The notes below the pieces were generated by a model, which worked only from the letters and a program-made list of their open reading frames with translations, was not told where the DNA came from and searched no databases. A program made the position numbers and the translations under genes. A stretch of DNA of 64,000 bases, from the NCBI GenBank assembly GCA_963682025.1, contig OY821521.1, forward strand, positions 193,345,075-193,409,074. The letters run 5' to 3'. Shown in pieces: positions 44,681 to 55,677 of the stretch. The stretch is from Cordilura impudica (lineage: Eukaryota; Arthropoda; Insecta; Diptera; Scathophagidae). How positions within the stretch are numbered: the stretch's first letter is position 1; each line of letters starts with the position of its first letter.

Positions 44681-45468
44681 TTATACCCTATACCACTATG
44701 TGGTTTGGGTATAATGACTTTGTGCTGCTGTTTGTAACAACCAAAAATATTTGACCTAGACCCATCTTTAATTATACCGATCGAATCAGAATCACTTTCT
44801 GAGTTGATTTAACAATGTCCGTCCGTCCGTCCGTCCGTCCGTCCGTCTGTGTGTCCATGTAAAGCTTGTAATCAAAGTGCAGGTCGCAAATATGAATATA
44901 TTTTGATGAAATTTGGTATGTAAGCTTTGATCGGCCATGGGATGAACGCTGTTGAAATTGGTGAGAATCGGTCCATGTTCAGACCTAGCCCCCATACAAA
45001 TTACCCATATGAAATCGACATAAATTGCCATAAGATCCAAATTGTCATATAGATCTTACTCAAATTGGGTTTGTATGCGTTCATTACATCCACTAATGAG
45101 TAGTTCAAAAATGATCCCTTTGACCCCATATAGAGCTGCTTCCCGATCTTCACTTAAATCAATTGAAAAACAAAAATATTGCACTGATTCTTCTCAAATT
45201 TTGTTTGTACATATTTTTGCAAAATACAAGAGACTTTACCAAACATGATCAGGATCGGTCCATTTTTGGACCTAGTCCATTTATAGATATATCATCCGAT
45301 ATGAACTTTTTCATATCTGCAGCCAAAAAAATTAATAAAAATCCCACTCAAATTTGGTTTTTGCTTATTTTCTATGTCCAGTTAGTTGGGCCTAAGAGAT
45401 AGAGTTTCTAAACGCATGGTATAGGGTATCGTATAGTCGGTCTAGACCGACTATAATTTTCTTACTTG
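44681..45468 (+). mobile_element. DINE-1-like element D1, copy d (complete)
   Basis: TTATACCCTATACCACTATG start in a T run, six or so GTCC units at 44817-44846, subterminal GGTATAGGGTAT, perfect hairpin at 45436-45451 and CTTACTTG at 45461-45468 before TTTT. Nearly collinear with the copy at 54.3 kb. Confidence 0.9.
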
Positions 45469-46850
45469 TTTTTTTTGCATTATCATGAAAATAATTGCAG
45501 TAAATTAACTTAAGCCAAAATCAATTTCCTATAACCAAGAGGAAAATTTGGGGAAATGTCATATTTTTGGAAATATTATTTTTTTTTTGTTCTGCTGACA
45601 ACTTGTATGACTTTTCTTTTCTTAAGTAAGTTATTCACTAATTGGGTTATTCTGCTTACTTACTTACTTACTTTGTTTGAGGAAAATGTTTTTTTTTTTT
45701 TTTAATATTTTTTTTTACCCAAAAAATCAAAACAAAAAATATCCAGTTAACCGCTTCCATAAACTCCATTAAGGTTTTGCTTTTTACTTTTTTCCCCTAT
45801 ATAAGTAACCTTGCAGCGTGGTAGTAAGTGTATTTTTTGGCCCACTTCTTTTATTGAATTATAATATTGTCTTTGTGTTCAATTTTGTCAAAGACAACAA
45901 CACAAAAAGCATTAAACTGATGTTCAGCCTCTTTAACGCTGATGGTGGCCCAGTCATTCATGCCACGAAAACATTTTATACCCACTAAAAACATAAAACG
46001 GAAAACAAAAAAAAAAAACGGTTTTACTTTTATTTTATTTTATTTTTGTTTCACTGGCTTTTTGACTTAGTAGTAGTAGTGTGTGTGGCTGTGTGTGTGT
46101 GTATAGATGAAAATTGAAGAAACGTTTTAACTTAAGTCAATATTTGCTTAATTTCATTTGCCATCAATTCATTGAGAGCTGCTGTGTTGTTGTTGTTGTT
46201 GCTGCTGCTGGTTTTTACACAGTTCGTATTGTGTTCTTTTATTCTCATTCTCATTTACGTAACGTTCTCATTCGCTTAACGTCATTTGAACGTGGTTTAT
46301 TTCCTTTGGTGGCTTCGTTTTGTCTATTCTTTACTATTTGAATAAATAATTTACTTTACCAATTTTCAATTGAACCACAGTTTTTTTTTTCTTTTTTTTT
46401 TTAGTATTTCTACGTTCACATTGCATGAGGTTTCACGTTTAAACATGCTCTCTTGTGTCATAAGTGATTTGCCCTTTATTTTAATGTTATTCTTTCCATT
46501 TCAGCTTTGGCTTTCCCTTTTTTTTTGCTGCCACATCTTTCTTTATGTTGTAGTATTGTTCCATTTTCTTCTTTTTTTAATAGTTAGTGTGTGTGTTTTT
46601 TCTGCTCTCAATTTAATTCGACCTTTTTATCTATTGTTTCACCACCAACAGAGTGACTTTCTGACTGTGTGTGTGTGTGTGTTTGTATTTGTGTTGGATG
46701 CTGTTCTTGCGCCCGTTCACGTCCTTCATTTATTCACTTTGTAAATATTTTACTTGAAGATTTATTGCTTTAACAAATATTTTGTAATGTGATACTTTAC
46801 TTTTGTTGGCTTAATTTACATTTGTAAAATAAGAAATTTTCTTTTGGTTT
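45469..46850. other. Microsatellite-rich intron-like sequence
   Basis: Contains ACTT repeats (about 45657-45673), TAGTAGTAG and TG runs (46070-46105), a TTG/CTG run (46183-46210), T-rich tracts and a TG run near 46665-46685. Open frames here are hydrophobic translations of T-rich DNA. No exon recognised. Confidence 0.55.
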
Positions 46851-47340
46851 TTGTACCCTACACCACTACAGGGTAAGAGTATAATAGCTTTGTGCTGATG
46901 TTTGTAATTACCAAAAATATATGACCAAGTCACATCTTTTATTATACCGATCGACTCAGATGTCCGTCCGTTTGTCCGTCTGTCCGTCCGTCCTTCTGTG
47001 TGGCCATGTAAACCTTGTAATCGGATTACAGGTAGCAAATATGTATATATTTTTATTACATTCAGCATATATTCTTCTATCGGTCACGTTATTAAAATTG
47101 GTACAAATCGGCGTATGTTCAGACCTAGTCGCCATACATATGACCCCAATCTGATCGACTTAAATTTCCATAATATCCAAATTGTCTTGGAGATCACGGT
47201 CTAATTGGGTTTGTGTCTGTTTATTACATCCATTTATCAGCAGTCCAAAAATAAACCATATAGGACAATTCTTAGTCTCCACTTAAATTTAAAAAAAAAA
47301 ATACAAATATTGCACAGTCGTTTGTCAAATTTGGTTGGTA
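46851..47340 (+). mobile_element. DINE-1-like element D1, copy f (3' truncated)
   Basis: ACCCTACACCACTACAGGGT start, GTCCGTCCGTTTGTCCGTC run at about 46962, then body blocks to CAGTCGTTTGTCAAATTTGG at about 47334. The 3' half is replaced by the sequence of the next entry. Confidence 0.8.
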
Positions 47341-47447
47341 AAGGGTTTTTCAATAGGGACGCTACAAAAGTAGAAAGACAGGGACAGCAAACGACGCCAT
47401 ATATCTTGCCGCTCTTTTGACATTTCTCTTCAGTAAGGTTTGCCATT
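47341..47447. mobile_element. Possible mariner-type terminal fragment
   Basis: About 107 bp (AAAGGGTTTTTCAATAGGGA to TTTGCCATTTCATGA) belonging neither to D1 nor to the exon on its right. Its GGGTTTTTCAATAGGGACGC beginning looks like a transposon end, by resemblance only. It produces the odd C-terminal residues of the minus-strand open frame at 47237-47599. Confidence 0.4.
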
Positions 47448-47610
47448 TCATGATATAAATCTAAAGGTTGTTCACCGGTGGCATCACTGGGACTTGGTGA
47501 ATCCTTTAGAGAGGGACTTATTGCGGCGGCTGATGTATCTGAGGTAGTTGGTGTAACCGAATCTGGTTGAGATTGTTGCTGTTGTTGTTGTTGATTCATC
47601 CAATTAAAAT
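47448..47610 (-). CDS. Host gene exon, Q-rich regulator-like protein (downstream exon)
   Basis: The exon begins at 47610 on the minus strand after a good acceptor (TTTTATTTCTTCACTTACAG). It reads FNWMN, seven Q, SQPDSVTPTTSDTSAAAI, SPSLKDSPSPSDATGEQ and PLDL. Ser/Thr/Pro richness, a polyQ run and the PLDL motif (compare PxDLS CtBP-binding motifs) suggest a nuclear transcriptional regulator; this is inference. The downstream edge is cut by unrelated sequence right after PLDL. The SLKD...GEQPLDL arrangement recalls the SLKDGEQPLNLS segment of SoxD proteins; that identity is a guess. The phase joins correctly to the exon at 50026-50218. Confidence 0.7.
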
Positions 47611-48012
47611 CTGTAAGTGAAGAAATAAAACAATTGTGATTAGTAAAAATAAAAGAGAAAGTCTACGAAGTAGACATGAGAATTAGAGAAGATTTTGATA
47701 GAGTTTTTACAAATATGTATATAAGTAAAAAGGGAACAATTTATTGGTGTTTTAGAAATGCCTAACAGTCTTAGGCCGAATTTAATAAAATTAGTTCAAT
47801 AAACCCTAAATAATCGTTAAATTAACTAAACAAAACTTAGTTTAAAGCTTACATCTTTAAATTCTTTGATTAAAGAGTTAACGCTCTTAGCCATTTTAAT
47901 GCTGTTAAATATTCAGGATTTAATTTCCAGGAAGTTTTCGGAATTGTCTCAGCATGAAGTTATATACTAACCTATTATATTTTGAATGACGCTAATAACT
48001 TCATCTCTCTTA

Positions 48013-48648
48013 GGCCGAGGCCATGCAATGAGCGGCAAAGCGGCGAGCGGCAGAGCGGTGAGCGGCAAAAAATTAAAACATATGAAATACTACTGAAGTG
48101 GCCACGCAATGAGCGGCATTTTTGAGCGGCTAAGCGGCGCCACTCAGGAATAGAACTTGTTCTAATTTTTAGTTGATTTCTGAGCGGCACAGAATAAAAA
48201 TGGCAAAAAATGGCTTTTCTTTGTTTTGTCAATCTGTAGCGCGATTGAGTAACTTCTTTTAACGACAATTGAATCGTTAGAAAAGGAAAACAACAAAATT
48301 ATCGATTTTGGTATTCCGTAAAATTTTAAAACGATATTCGCTATTGCTAAAGTCAGCTGTTGTTATCTTAACGACAACTATTTTTGTGTTGTTTTTCAAT
48401 CGATAAAAAGTTAAAAAGGTTGAAATGTAGTCATACATAAATAAAAATCATAAAATGGTGAAAATATTTTGCTTATATTATAAAAACTTTTTATATAAAT
48501 AATAAATAATAACTTTGACAATGGCATTTTGACAAATAACCGCTCAGAAATGACGCTCAGTAATAAGCCACTTGCCGCTCTAAATCGCCGCTCTGCCGCT
48601 CACCGCTATGCCGCTTGCCGCTTTGCCGCTCATTGCGTGGCCTCGGCC
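48013..48648. mobile_element. 636-bp MITE with GC-rich AGCGGC subterminal repeats
   Basis: Terminal inverted repeats begin GGCCGAGGCCATGCAATGAG at 48013 and the inverse of GGCCGAGGCCACGCAATGAG at 48648. Flanking triplets are TTA and TTG, close to a Harbinger-like TWA duplication. Arms contain many AGCGGC/GAGCGGC words. A third, internal copy of the end (GGCCACGCAATGAGCGGCAT) is at about 48101. No protein. Confidence 0.8.
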
Positions 48649-48824
48649 TTGTTCATCATTTTTTATTTTGTTTAGTATTTATTTTATATTTAAAACTATT
48701 ACTAACTATTTTCTTTACCGTTAGTTTTTTATAATTAAAAATTGGTATTTAACGTTACAGTTAAATTGCATAAAAGAGCGCAATTGTGAGATGAGAGAAC
48801 CGTATAGGTTATAGACAGGGTTGT

Positions 48825-49340
48825 CAACTCAGTGCTTTCAGATGAGTTTTTAGTGATTTTTAAAATTTTCGACGCGAAAATTTTTCCAGTTTGTGCTTAG
48901 TGCTTTTTTAATGAAATTCTGTCCAGTATTAAAAATGGATGGTGAATGATCCACAATTGCTGATCATTGAATTGAATTTTGGAATGAATTGAAATCATAT
49001 GAGGATGCAACTGATTTAAATCCAATTGAAGTTTTAGGAAGATTTCCTATTAAATATTTGTCTCTCCCTTATTCAAACGTTATAGTTGAAAGGGCTTTTA
49101 GCGACATGAACCTTTTCAAATCTAAAATAATAAATCGAATGGAATTACATTCAGTATTTGCTTTACTGCCCATAAAAGATGGATTGAAGATTGATTGAGA
49201 AAATTTGTGTTGCGAAAGATATCAAATTTACCTGATGAAGTAAATTCTTTAATTAATAGTAATGAATTTGAAATTAAAACCATTTTATGGCGGGATGAAA
49301 ATGATGATGAGGAAACAATAGAAAATGTAAATTAAAAATT
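48825..49340 (+). pseudogene. hAT transposase C-terminal fragment with 5' end
   Basis: LNPIEVLGRFPIKYLSLPYS then NVIVERAFSDMNLFKSKIIN and a RMELHSVFALLPIKDGLK block match the C-terminal dimerisation region of hAT transposases (the usual LSLP-SNA-VER-FS motif). CAGGGTTGTCAACTCAGTGC at about 48825 has the CAGGG beginning typical of hAT ends and lies about 150 bp upstream, so an internal deletion joined the 5' end to the 3' coding end. The right terminus was not found. Confidence 0.8.
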
Positions 49341-50025
49341 ATTGTTTTGTATAGAATACAAATAATATTTAACTTTAATATGTAATTTTTACAAATTTTA
49401 TTCTGTTTGTTTCTCTTTCACAAGAGAAATGATTTTTTTTATTATTCGGGGATTCTAGGAAAAATATACGTTCCTCTAATTTGCTTCTTCTGTTTTACAC
49501 GTTATCAATTGAAAATTTGAAAATAAATGTACGAGAATCCTAAAAGAATAAAATCGAGAGAAGTTTAATTATCCCCAAGCTTTCAGGATATCAGGGCTTT
49601 TACTGTAAAAAGCAAAAAAAAAAAAAAGGGAAATGTAGTGTTCTTTTTTGAAAATCACGCCTTTTTTGATCGGTTTTATTGCTTTTTGATATTTTAAAGT
49701 TGACAGTTGAGATAAAGAGAGAGTGACAAACAAGTGCATGGCCATATAACGGTTTTCGCTCAAATTAGATTTATCTATTTATGACGTCATGAAATGTTTT
49801 TAAAAATCTGAGGACATTTTATGAGAGAGAAATAAGAAACAAAAAAATGCAACGAATTCAAAAAAATTTTAAAACAGTGATTAGAAGTAAAGCAGAGAGA
49901 TAAATTGATAACAGAACTTTATATAGATGCAGCATATAACGAACAAGCGGTTAAAAGAGAGAGAGAGAGATACTAATTTTATAAAAAGTAGCTTAGAAAT
50001 AATAAATTTAGATAATTTCACTTAC

Positions 50026-50218
50026 TTGGTAATATTGATTGTATGGCTGCGAATTGTGCTGCCACTGAATCCATTGAAGCCATTTTTTGTGTCAGTAATT
50101 TATTTAATGTTACACGATTACTTTCCGTTAACGAACCTGCTCCGGTCATTAATGGTAACGAACCATTCGTGTTGGCGGCTAACGTTGGCGACTCGTTAGA
50201 ATCACTTTCGCAATCAAG
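50026..50218 (-). CDS. Host gene exon (upstream exon)
   Basis: Minus strand, open throughout: LDCESDSNESPTLAANTNGS, LPLMTGAGSLTESNRVTLNK, LLTQKMASMDSVAAQFAAIQ, SILP. It ends one base into a codon at a strong donor (GTAAGTG), and that phase matches the acceptor at 47610. An AG at 50220-50219 could be its acceptor, but there is no pyrimidine tract because an RTE-type LINE abuts immediately upstream, with an in-frame stop just outside. The composition is unlike the surrounding transposons. Either a real exon with a nearby LINE, or an exon cut by the LINE. Confidence 0.7.
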
Positions 50219-50221
50219 CTG

Positions 50222-51520
50222 TTACAAGCTGTTGTCCTTAAGTGATTTAATTGCCGTCTCTACCTCGCGTTTAGTAATTGGGTTTCCTGTAAGTGGTTGT
50301 GATGGGGATTCATAAATTGGTCTATTGTTGTCGGTGAATACTTGTTTTACGTATTCCATCCATATAAATTTTTTTTCTTCATTGCTAAGTACAACTTCGT
50401 TGTTGTTGTTATATAAAACCTTCGGAGTGGTTTTGCGGTATATTCCCGCCGCTTCTTTTAGCTTTTTTTGGAGATTGAAGTCGTCATGTAAAAATTGCAA
50501 TCTTTCGATCTATAGGCATTGCTTTTTCAACCCTTCATTCTTTGCGCTGCGTACGGCAGTTCGAATCTCCCTATTTAATTCCCAGTATCGTTCCTAATTT
50601 TCGTTTTTATGTTCGCGGCGCTTTATAATTTCAGTATTTCATTTGTTATCCATTTGTTCCTTTTTGGCCGTTCACTGTCTCTTAGATTTCGTTCCGTTAT
50701 TGATATTTTTGACCATTCCATGTATTTTCTGAATCCTCTCTGTTCACATTATTTAGTTTTAGATTTATTTCACCTCTCACGTTTGTAATTATATTCGAGT
50801 CTTCAAGTTTTCCAATATTTATTTTCGTGCGTGATTTGATTTTTTTTTCGTTACTTTAAGTTTCGTACGTAGGTTTGTGACTAGTAGATTGTGGTCTGAA
50901 GGTACGTCAGCCCCTGGGTAAGTTGATGTTCTTGTTATATAGGTGCTATATCTTTTGTTTATGAGTATGTAGTCGATTTGATTTCGTACAATGTTTTCTT
51001 TTCTATCTTGGAGAGATATCCAAGTATAGCGTCTTCTGGCAGGAAGGCAGAACAACGTTTTTGTGATTTTCATTTTGTGTTCTTGACAAAATTGTATGAG
51101 TCTATCACCTCTTTCATTCCTTTCTCCCAATCCGTATTGACCTGTTACATCAGGTACTTTAGTATCTCCTACTTTTGCATTAAAATCGCCCCGAATTATT
51201 GTCATCTCATGAGGTTTAGTCATTTTCAGTAGATCTTCAATTTCTTCTTTACTTTTATCTGCTGTGGGTGCATATATCTGAATGATATTTAAATTGATTG
51301 GCTTGGTTTCCAGTTTTAGTAGTATTGTTCTGTCTGATTTTGGAAAAAACCCTGTCACGCATTTCGCTACATCTTTCTTTAAAATAATTCCCACGCCGTT
51401 TCTGTGATTTGGGTCAAGATTGCCAGAGTAAAACATTTTTGCGTTTTGGGATGTGAATTCACCATTATCTGGCCACCACGTTTCGCTGATACCAAGTATA
51501 TCGACCTTCAGTCTGTTCAT
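50222..51520 (-). pseudogene. RTE-type LINE relic (endonuclease plus start of RT)
   Basis: APE domain at 50819-51520: RLKVDILGISETWWPDNGEF, NGVGIILKKDVAK, NIIQIYAPTADKSKEEIED, TIIRGDFNAKVGD (usual GDFNAK), GLGERNERGDRLIQFCQEH, RRYTWISLQDRKENIVRNQI, IDYILINKRY, VPSDHNLLV (catalytic SDH intact). Then frameshifted sequence leading to a KKFIWMEYVKQVF and TKREVETAIKSLKDNSL block (50222-50500), where RT begins. The rest of the RT is absent. Loss of the 3' rather than the 5' side is not the usual LINE truncation. Confidence 0.85.
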
Positions 51521-51559
51521 TTCATTTCATTGTTACCATAAGAAACCTAATATATCGTT

Positions 51560-52285
51560 ACGATAAAAATGGAAAATCTTTCAAGCTGTGTGCAGAGCTA
51601 TTCAAGCGTATGGAGCGCAAATATGGGGATTCACGTCATTCGAAGCAGTTAAAAATAAATTTAAAGCTACCAGGCATCATTCCCAATTATACATTTGCTC
51701 TGGAAATAGCAGTTGAAGACAGTTCTCTCTATACACTGAGTCTGCATCTCAGCTACCTGGGCAAAGTTCTTTTCGATTATAACATGGAAAGGCTTCCGCA
51801 CAGGCTCTCCAATATATTATTACAGACGAACATCTTTTGTAGTAATGAAGTAAATAAAATTGGGGAAGAGCACAACATATGTGTTGTTGTGGGGATTTCT
51901 AAGAATGAGTGGAAGGCAAAGAAAGAGTCATTATGATATGATGGAAAACGCCACAGAAGGCAACATCCGAATCTATAAACATCTTACACCGGTTATGGGA
52001 TTTGAGTACATAATGGATGAAAATCTTAATATTGCAGAAATATCAGCATTACTCAAAGCACGTGGCGATGTTCTATCCCTAAATAAAAGTTTTAATAACA
52101 ATATCTGCAGTTTGTGTAACGCTGAAGAAGATGAAAATTTAACACATTTTATGGGCAAATGTGCAGTACTTAAAGAATTCAGGGTGACATATATCGGAAT
52201 CGCACAATTCGATGAAGAGTACTTAATTAATTTGTTAAACGTAATTATATTTACCTGTATTGGAAACAGTTGTCTAATTTTATAA
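51560..52285 (+). pseudogene. LINE C-terminal fragment with zinc knuckle
   Basis: Plus strand, opposite to the RTE relic beside it. An AIQAYGAQIWGFTSFEAV block is followed after a frame change by LPGIIPNYTFALEIAVEDSS and DYNMERLPHRLSNILL. A second frame ends with CSLCNAEEDENLTHFMGKC, a CCHC knuckle of the type found after the RT domain of several LINE clades. The clade is not settled. Confidence 0.7.
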
Positions 52286-52539
52286 TAAATGCATTGCATT
52301 ATAGGAATATTTTAATTTAATTATTGATTATCATTTTTAAGGAAACTTTATAATAATAATATCTGTGGTCACAAGCAATAACCGTCTAAGTCGACTTAAA
52401 AACGATTTGAGTTATGTATGCTATCATATTCTACTAATAACGCCTTATATTTACGTGAAATTTACATTCCTCGAACACTGTTTTTAAAAAATTATTAATA
52501 AAAATATGCTAAACTAAGTCGTAATGAAACCCCATTACA

Positions 52540-52933
52540 TCTATAATATTAATAGGCAAGGCGATTTCTTGTGACCGATGTAAGTTTCACAATTTTACCC
52601 CGATTTTAATAAAAAATTTATCATTTGAAAGGTATTTCTTTTTAGCTGTTACACAGGTTTACCGATTTTCATCATCTGGAATATTTTTTTGGAGTTACGA
52701 TCGTTTAAAGTTGCTACTAACACATACATAAAACATAAAATTATAAAATTGTATGTGTGTGTAAAATTATAAAATTGTATGTATGTGTTTATTAAATTTG
52801 TTAATGTGTTGAGTTTGTTTTCTTCATTTAAAATGAGTTGAATTTTGAAGCATACCTTCAGGGACTTTATTAAATGAAAAAAATTAAATTTCCTAGAATT
52901 TGCACTCGAATTTCGAGCGCTGGAATCTGCTAG
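52540..52933 (+). mobile_element. Non-autonomous Helitron copy H8 (complete)
   Basis: A|TCTATAATATTAATAGGC start, hairpin GCACTCGAATTTCGAGCGC, CTAG at 52930-52933 before T. 394 bp with a local duplication of the AAATTATAAAATTGTATGT word. Confidence 0.92.
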
Positions 52934-53097
52934 TTTATATAAAAAGTTATTTTTCTCGAGAGCATGATTTTCGACTTAGGTGGTTTATGCATGTGACCTC
53001 AAATATGTGGAATTATTGTAGTTATTTAGGCTGACGACTATCTGTCAGTGCCTTTTAAAACTTTATTTTTTTACCAATAAAGTTCTATTCAATTCTA

Positions 53098-53130
53098 GTC
53101 GGTCTAGACCAACTATAATTTTCTTACTCT
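53098..53130 (+). mobile_element. Solo D1 3' end
   Basis: GTCGGTCTAGACCAAC hairpin followed by TATAATTTTCTTACTC and a T run. Only about 33 bp of the element remain. Confidence 0.7.
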
Positions 53131-54328
53131 TTTTTTTTTGTTTTTATTTCGTCCTCAATATTTTATTTTCAATTTCAGGTCTATTTAAATTATTTAAAAG
53201 GTTTAGAAGCTTTACTTTTACATCAATAAACGAAATAGTCAATTGAATTAATTCGTTGTGTGTGTGTGTGTGTTTTTTTTGTGCGCGGCCTATGGGAAAC
53301 CAATAAAGTTTCATTTAACTTCTTGATTCAGTATTTTGTCATGGTATTTACAATGGGCTTTGTGCAGTAACAGCAGCAATAAGATGGACAAATTTATGGC
53401 CTCATTTAGAAAACATAACGTTTAATTTAAAAATTTTTGCCTTATCGCTTTCAATTTGTAATTTAAAGTTTTTTCATAATCACTTTGCATTAACATTGTC
53501 GGAAGTGGTTTAAAACAACATACATACTTTTGATACTTTCCGCACCACTATGCTTACTCAGCGATACCAACTTAGCGCTTTATGCGCTAGATTTCGCGCT
53601 TTTTAATTACCGAAATACACATCGATTCCATTTAGCACCTTAAAAAAATAATAATGCGTTTTAGAAGGAGAAGTAACTGGTTGAAGTTTACCTGATGAGC
53701 TCATTATTTTAACACGGGGATGTCATTGGAGGTAGCTAGTTGCTACTAAGCTTACGAGTGGGTAGTAATGTAACTAATTAATGGTAAGGTTAAAATAACT
53801 AGTTATAGGAAGTTGCTACAACACATTACTAGGAACTCATTATTTTCACTGTGAAAGTAATGCAGTATAAAAGGAGTTGGTATGAAATAAATATAAGTAT
53901 CTGTATAACACATTATATTAACGCCTTATTTTCACTTGAGAAGTAATGCAGTGGGCAGGGTAATGCAAAAATCAATCAGCTGGTATTATGGAATTTTTTC
54001 TGGGACATTTAAATACCTTCCCTCCAAATTCAATCTTTTTGGTCAAAGACCAGTAAGACAAAAATTATATAATAATATAAATAAGTTGATTAACAAATAT
54101 TCCTATATATCAAGAAAAATTCCGATGGTAGCACCAAAAATTTCATGTGCGCTTACGATATTTTGAATAAACTCTTCTTATAGGAAATTATTCAAAGATT
54201 ACAAATTTGTTACCCCCCAATAAAATCAGATTTTTAGTTTAAAAGATTGAACCCTTCATATTTGACCGATTTTTAGTTTTCAAAAGAACGCACCATTTGT
54301 AGGCAATTTTATTCAGTTTCGTATATTT
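53131..54328. other. Unassigned sequence
   Basis: A TG run (53258-53271) and a repeated CTTATTTTCACTTGAGAAGT / AT-TATTTTCACTGTGAAAGT word (about 53842 and 53924), each followed by AATGCAGT. No gene recognised; the 76-codon frame at 53936 has no motif. Confidence 0.45.
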
Positions 54329-55090
54329 TTATACCCTATACCACTATGTGGTTTGGGTATAATGACTTTGTGCTGCTGTTTGTAACAACCAAAAATATTT
54401 GACCTAGACCCATCTTTAATTATACCGATCGAATCAGAATCACTTTCTGAGTTGATTTAACAATGTCCGTCCGTCCGTCCGTCCGTCTGTGTGTCCATGT
54501 AAAGCTTGTAATCAAACTGCAGGTCGCAAATATGAATATATTTTGATGAAATTTGGTATATAAGCTTTTATCGGCCATGGGATGAACGCTATTGAAATTG
54601 GTGAGAATCGGTCCATGTTCAGACCTAGCCCCCATACAAATTACCCATATGAAATCGACATAAATTGCCATAAGATCCAAATTGTCATATAGATCTTACT
54701 CAAATTGGATTTGTATGCGTTCATTACATCCACTAATGAGTAGTCCAAAAATGATCCCTTTGACCCCATATAGAGCTGCTTCCCGATCTTCACTTAAATC
54801 TATTAAAAAACAAAAATATTGCACTGATTCTTCTCAAATTTTGTTTGTACATATTTTTGCAAAATACAAGAGACTTTACCAAACATGATCAGGATCGGTC
54901 CATTTTTGGACCTAGTCCCTTTACAGATATAGCATCCGATATGAACTTTTTCATATCTGCATATCCCACTCAAATTTGGTTTTTGGTTATTTTCAATGTC
55001 CAGTTAGTTGGGCCTAAGAGATAGGGTTTCTAAACGCATGGTATAGGGTATCGTATAGTCGGTCTAGACCGACTATAATTTTCTTACTTG
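54329..55090 (+). mobile_element. DINE-1-like element D1, copy e (complete)
   Basis: Start TTATACCCTATACCACTATG, GTCC run at about 54466-54486, hairpin GTCGGTCTAGACCGAC at 55058-55073, end CTTACTTG at 55090 before TTTT. Very similar to copies c and d, so these three appear to be recent relatives. Confidence 0.9.
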
Positions 55091-55129
55091 TTTTTCTGTT
55101 GATTTATGTATTTATTCAGTACGATCTTG

Positions 55130-55557
55130 AACGTTTTAAACTGCAAAGAAAAGAAATGTTAATTCTACAAATTATGGAGAATATGCTTCGAAAACTGCAT
55201 CACTTTTGGCGGAAATGTATCTACCGAAGGATATTCCATAAAATATTGGTGCATGACGAATATATAACCGAATATTAGTCTTTGCCAATTGGAGAACTTG
55301 TCGAAGAAGTACAGGGGTCCCTCAACAAAGTTTATAATAAATGTAGATGCTCGAACACGTTCAAAACATCAAGGATCAGGTTAAATGAGGACCCCTTCAA
55401 CATGTTGGCAGCATCTTGCGATCCACTTATTTCATCATCTCTACGGCATGTGAAGCTACGAAAAGAGCTAGAATCCAATAATTATTGTTCAGAAATAACT
55501 AGTCTATTAGATATACCTTCTGTTATGAATTCTGATAATTCCTTTGAAGCAATTTGA
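55130..55557 (+). pseudogene. Unidentified transposon-like protein (family U, copy 2)
   Basis: FHKILVHDEYITEY, an in-frame stop, then SLPIGELVEEVQGSLNKVYN and LNEDPFNMLAASCDPLISSS align with the family U core at 33836-34189 (HK-L-H, LPIG-L-EE-Q, NED-FN, DPL). The two fragments share only the core, so they represent diverged members. Superfamily not recognised. Confidence 0.5.
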
Positions 55558-55677
55558 AAAAAAAAAATCGAAAAATCTTAAAAAAATAAATTTCTTCGCT
55601 TCAAAGCATCATCTCAAATATATGTAAAGTGCATATGTAGGTATGTACAAAAAATCGTACATCACATATGACAACTC

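Larger units (their letters stand above)
47611..50025 (-). other. Intron of the host gene fragment (2415 bp)
   Basis: Donor GTAAGTG (minus strand, 50025 down to 50019) and acceptor CTTACAG (47617-47611) fit the insect consensus, and the reading phase is conserved across it. It carries a GC-rich MITE (48013-48648) and a hAT fragment (about 48825-49340). The rest is AT-rich with no recognised feature. Confidence 0.65.

Noticed and set aside
46114..46744. Hydrophobic open frames resembling membrane proteins
   Set aside because: Phenylalanine/leucine/valine richness follows from T-rich simple sequence; no conserved motif.
47237..47447. C-terminal extension of the Q-rich open frame past PLDL
   Set aside because: The DNA there is a transposon-like end followed by a truncated D1 copy; the residues are unlikely to belong to the host protein.
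53936..54166. 76-codon open frame as a gene
   Set aside because: No motif, no supporting context, and the length is within chance in AT-rich DNA.
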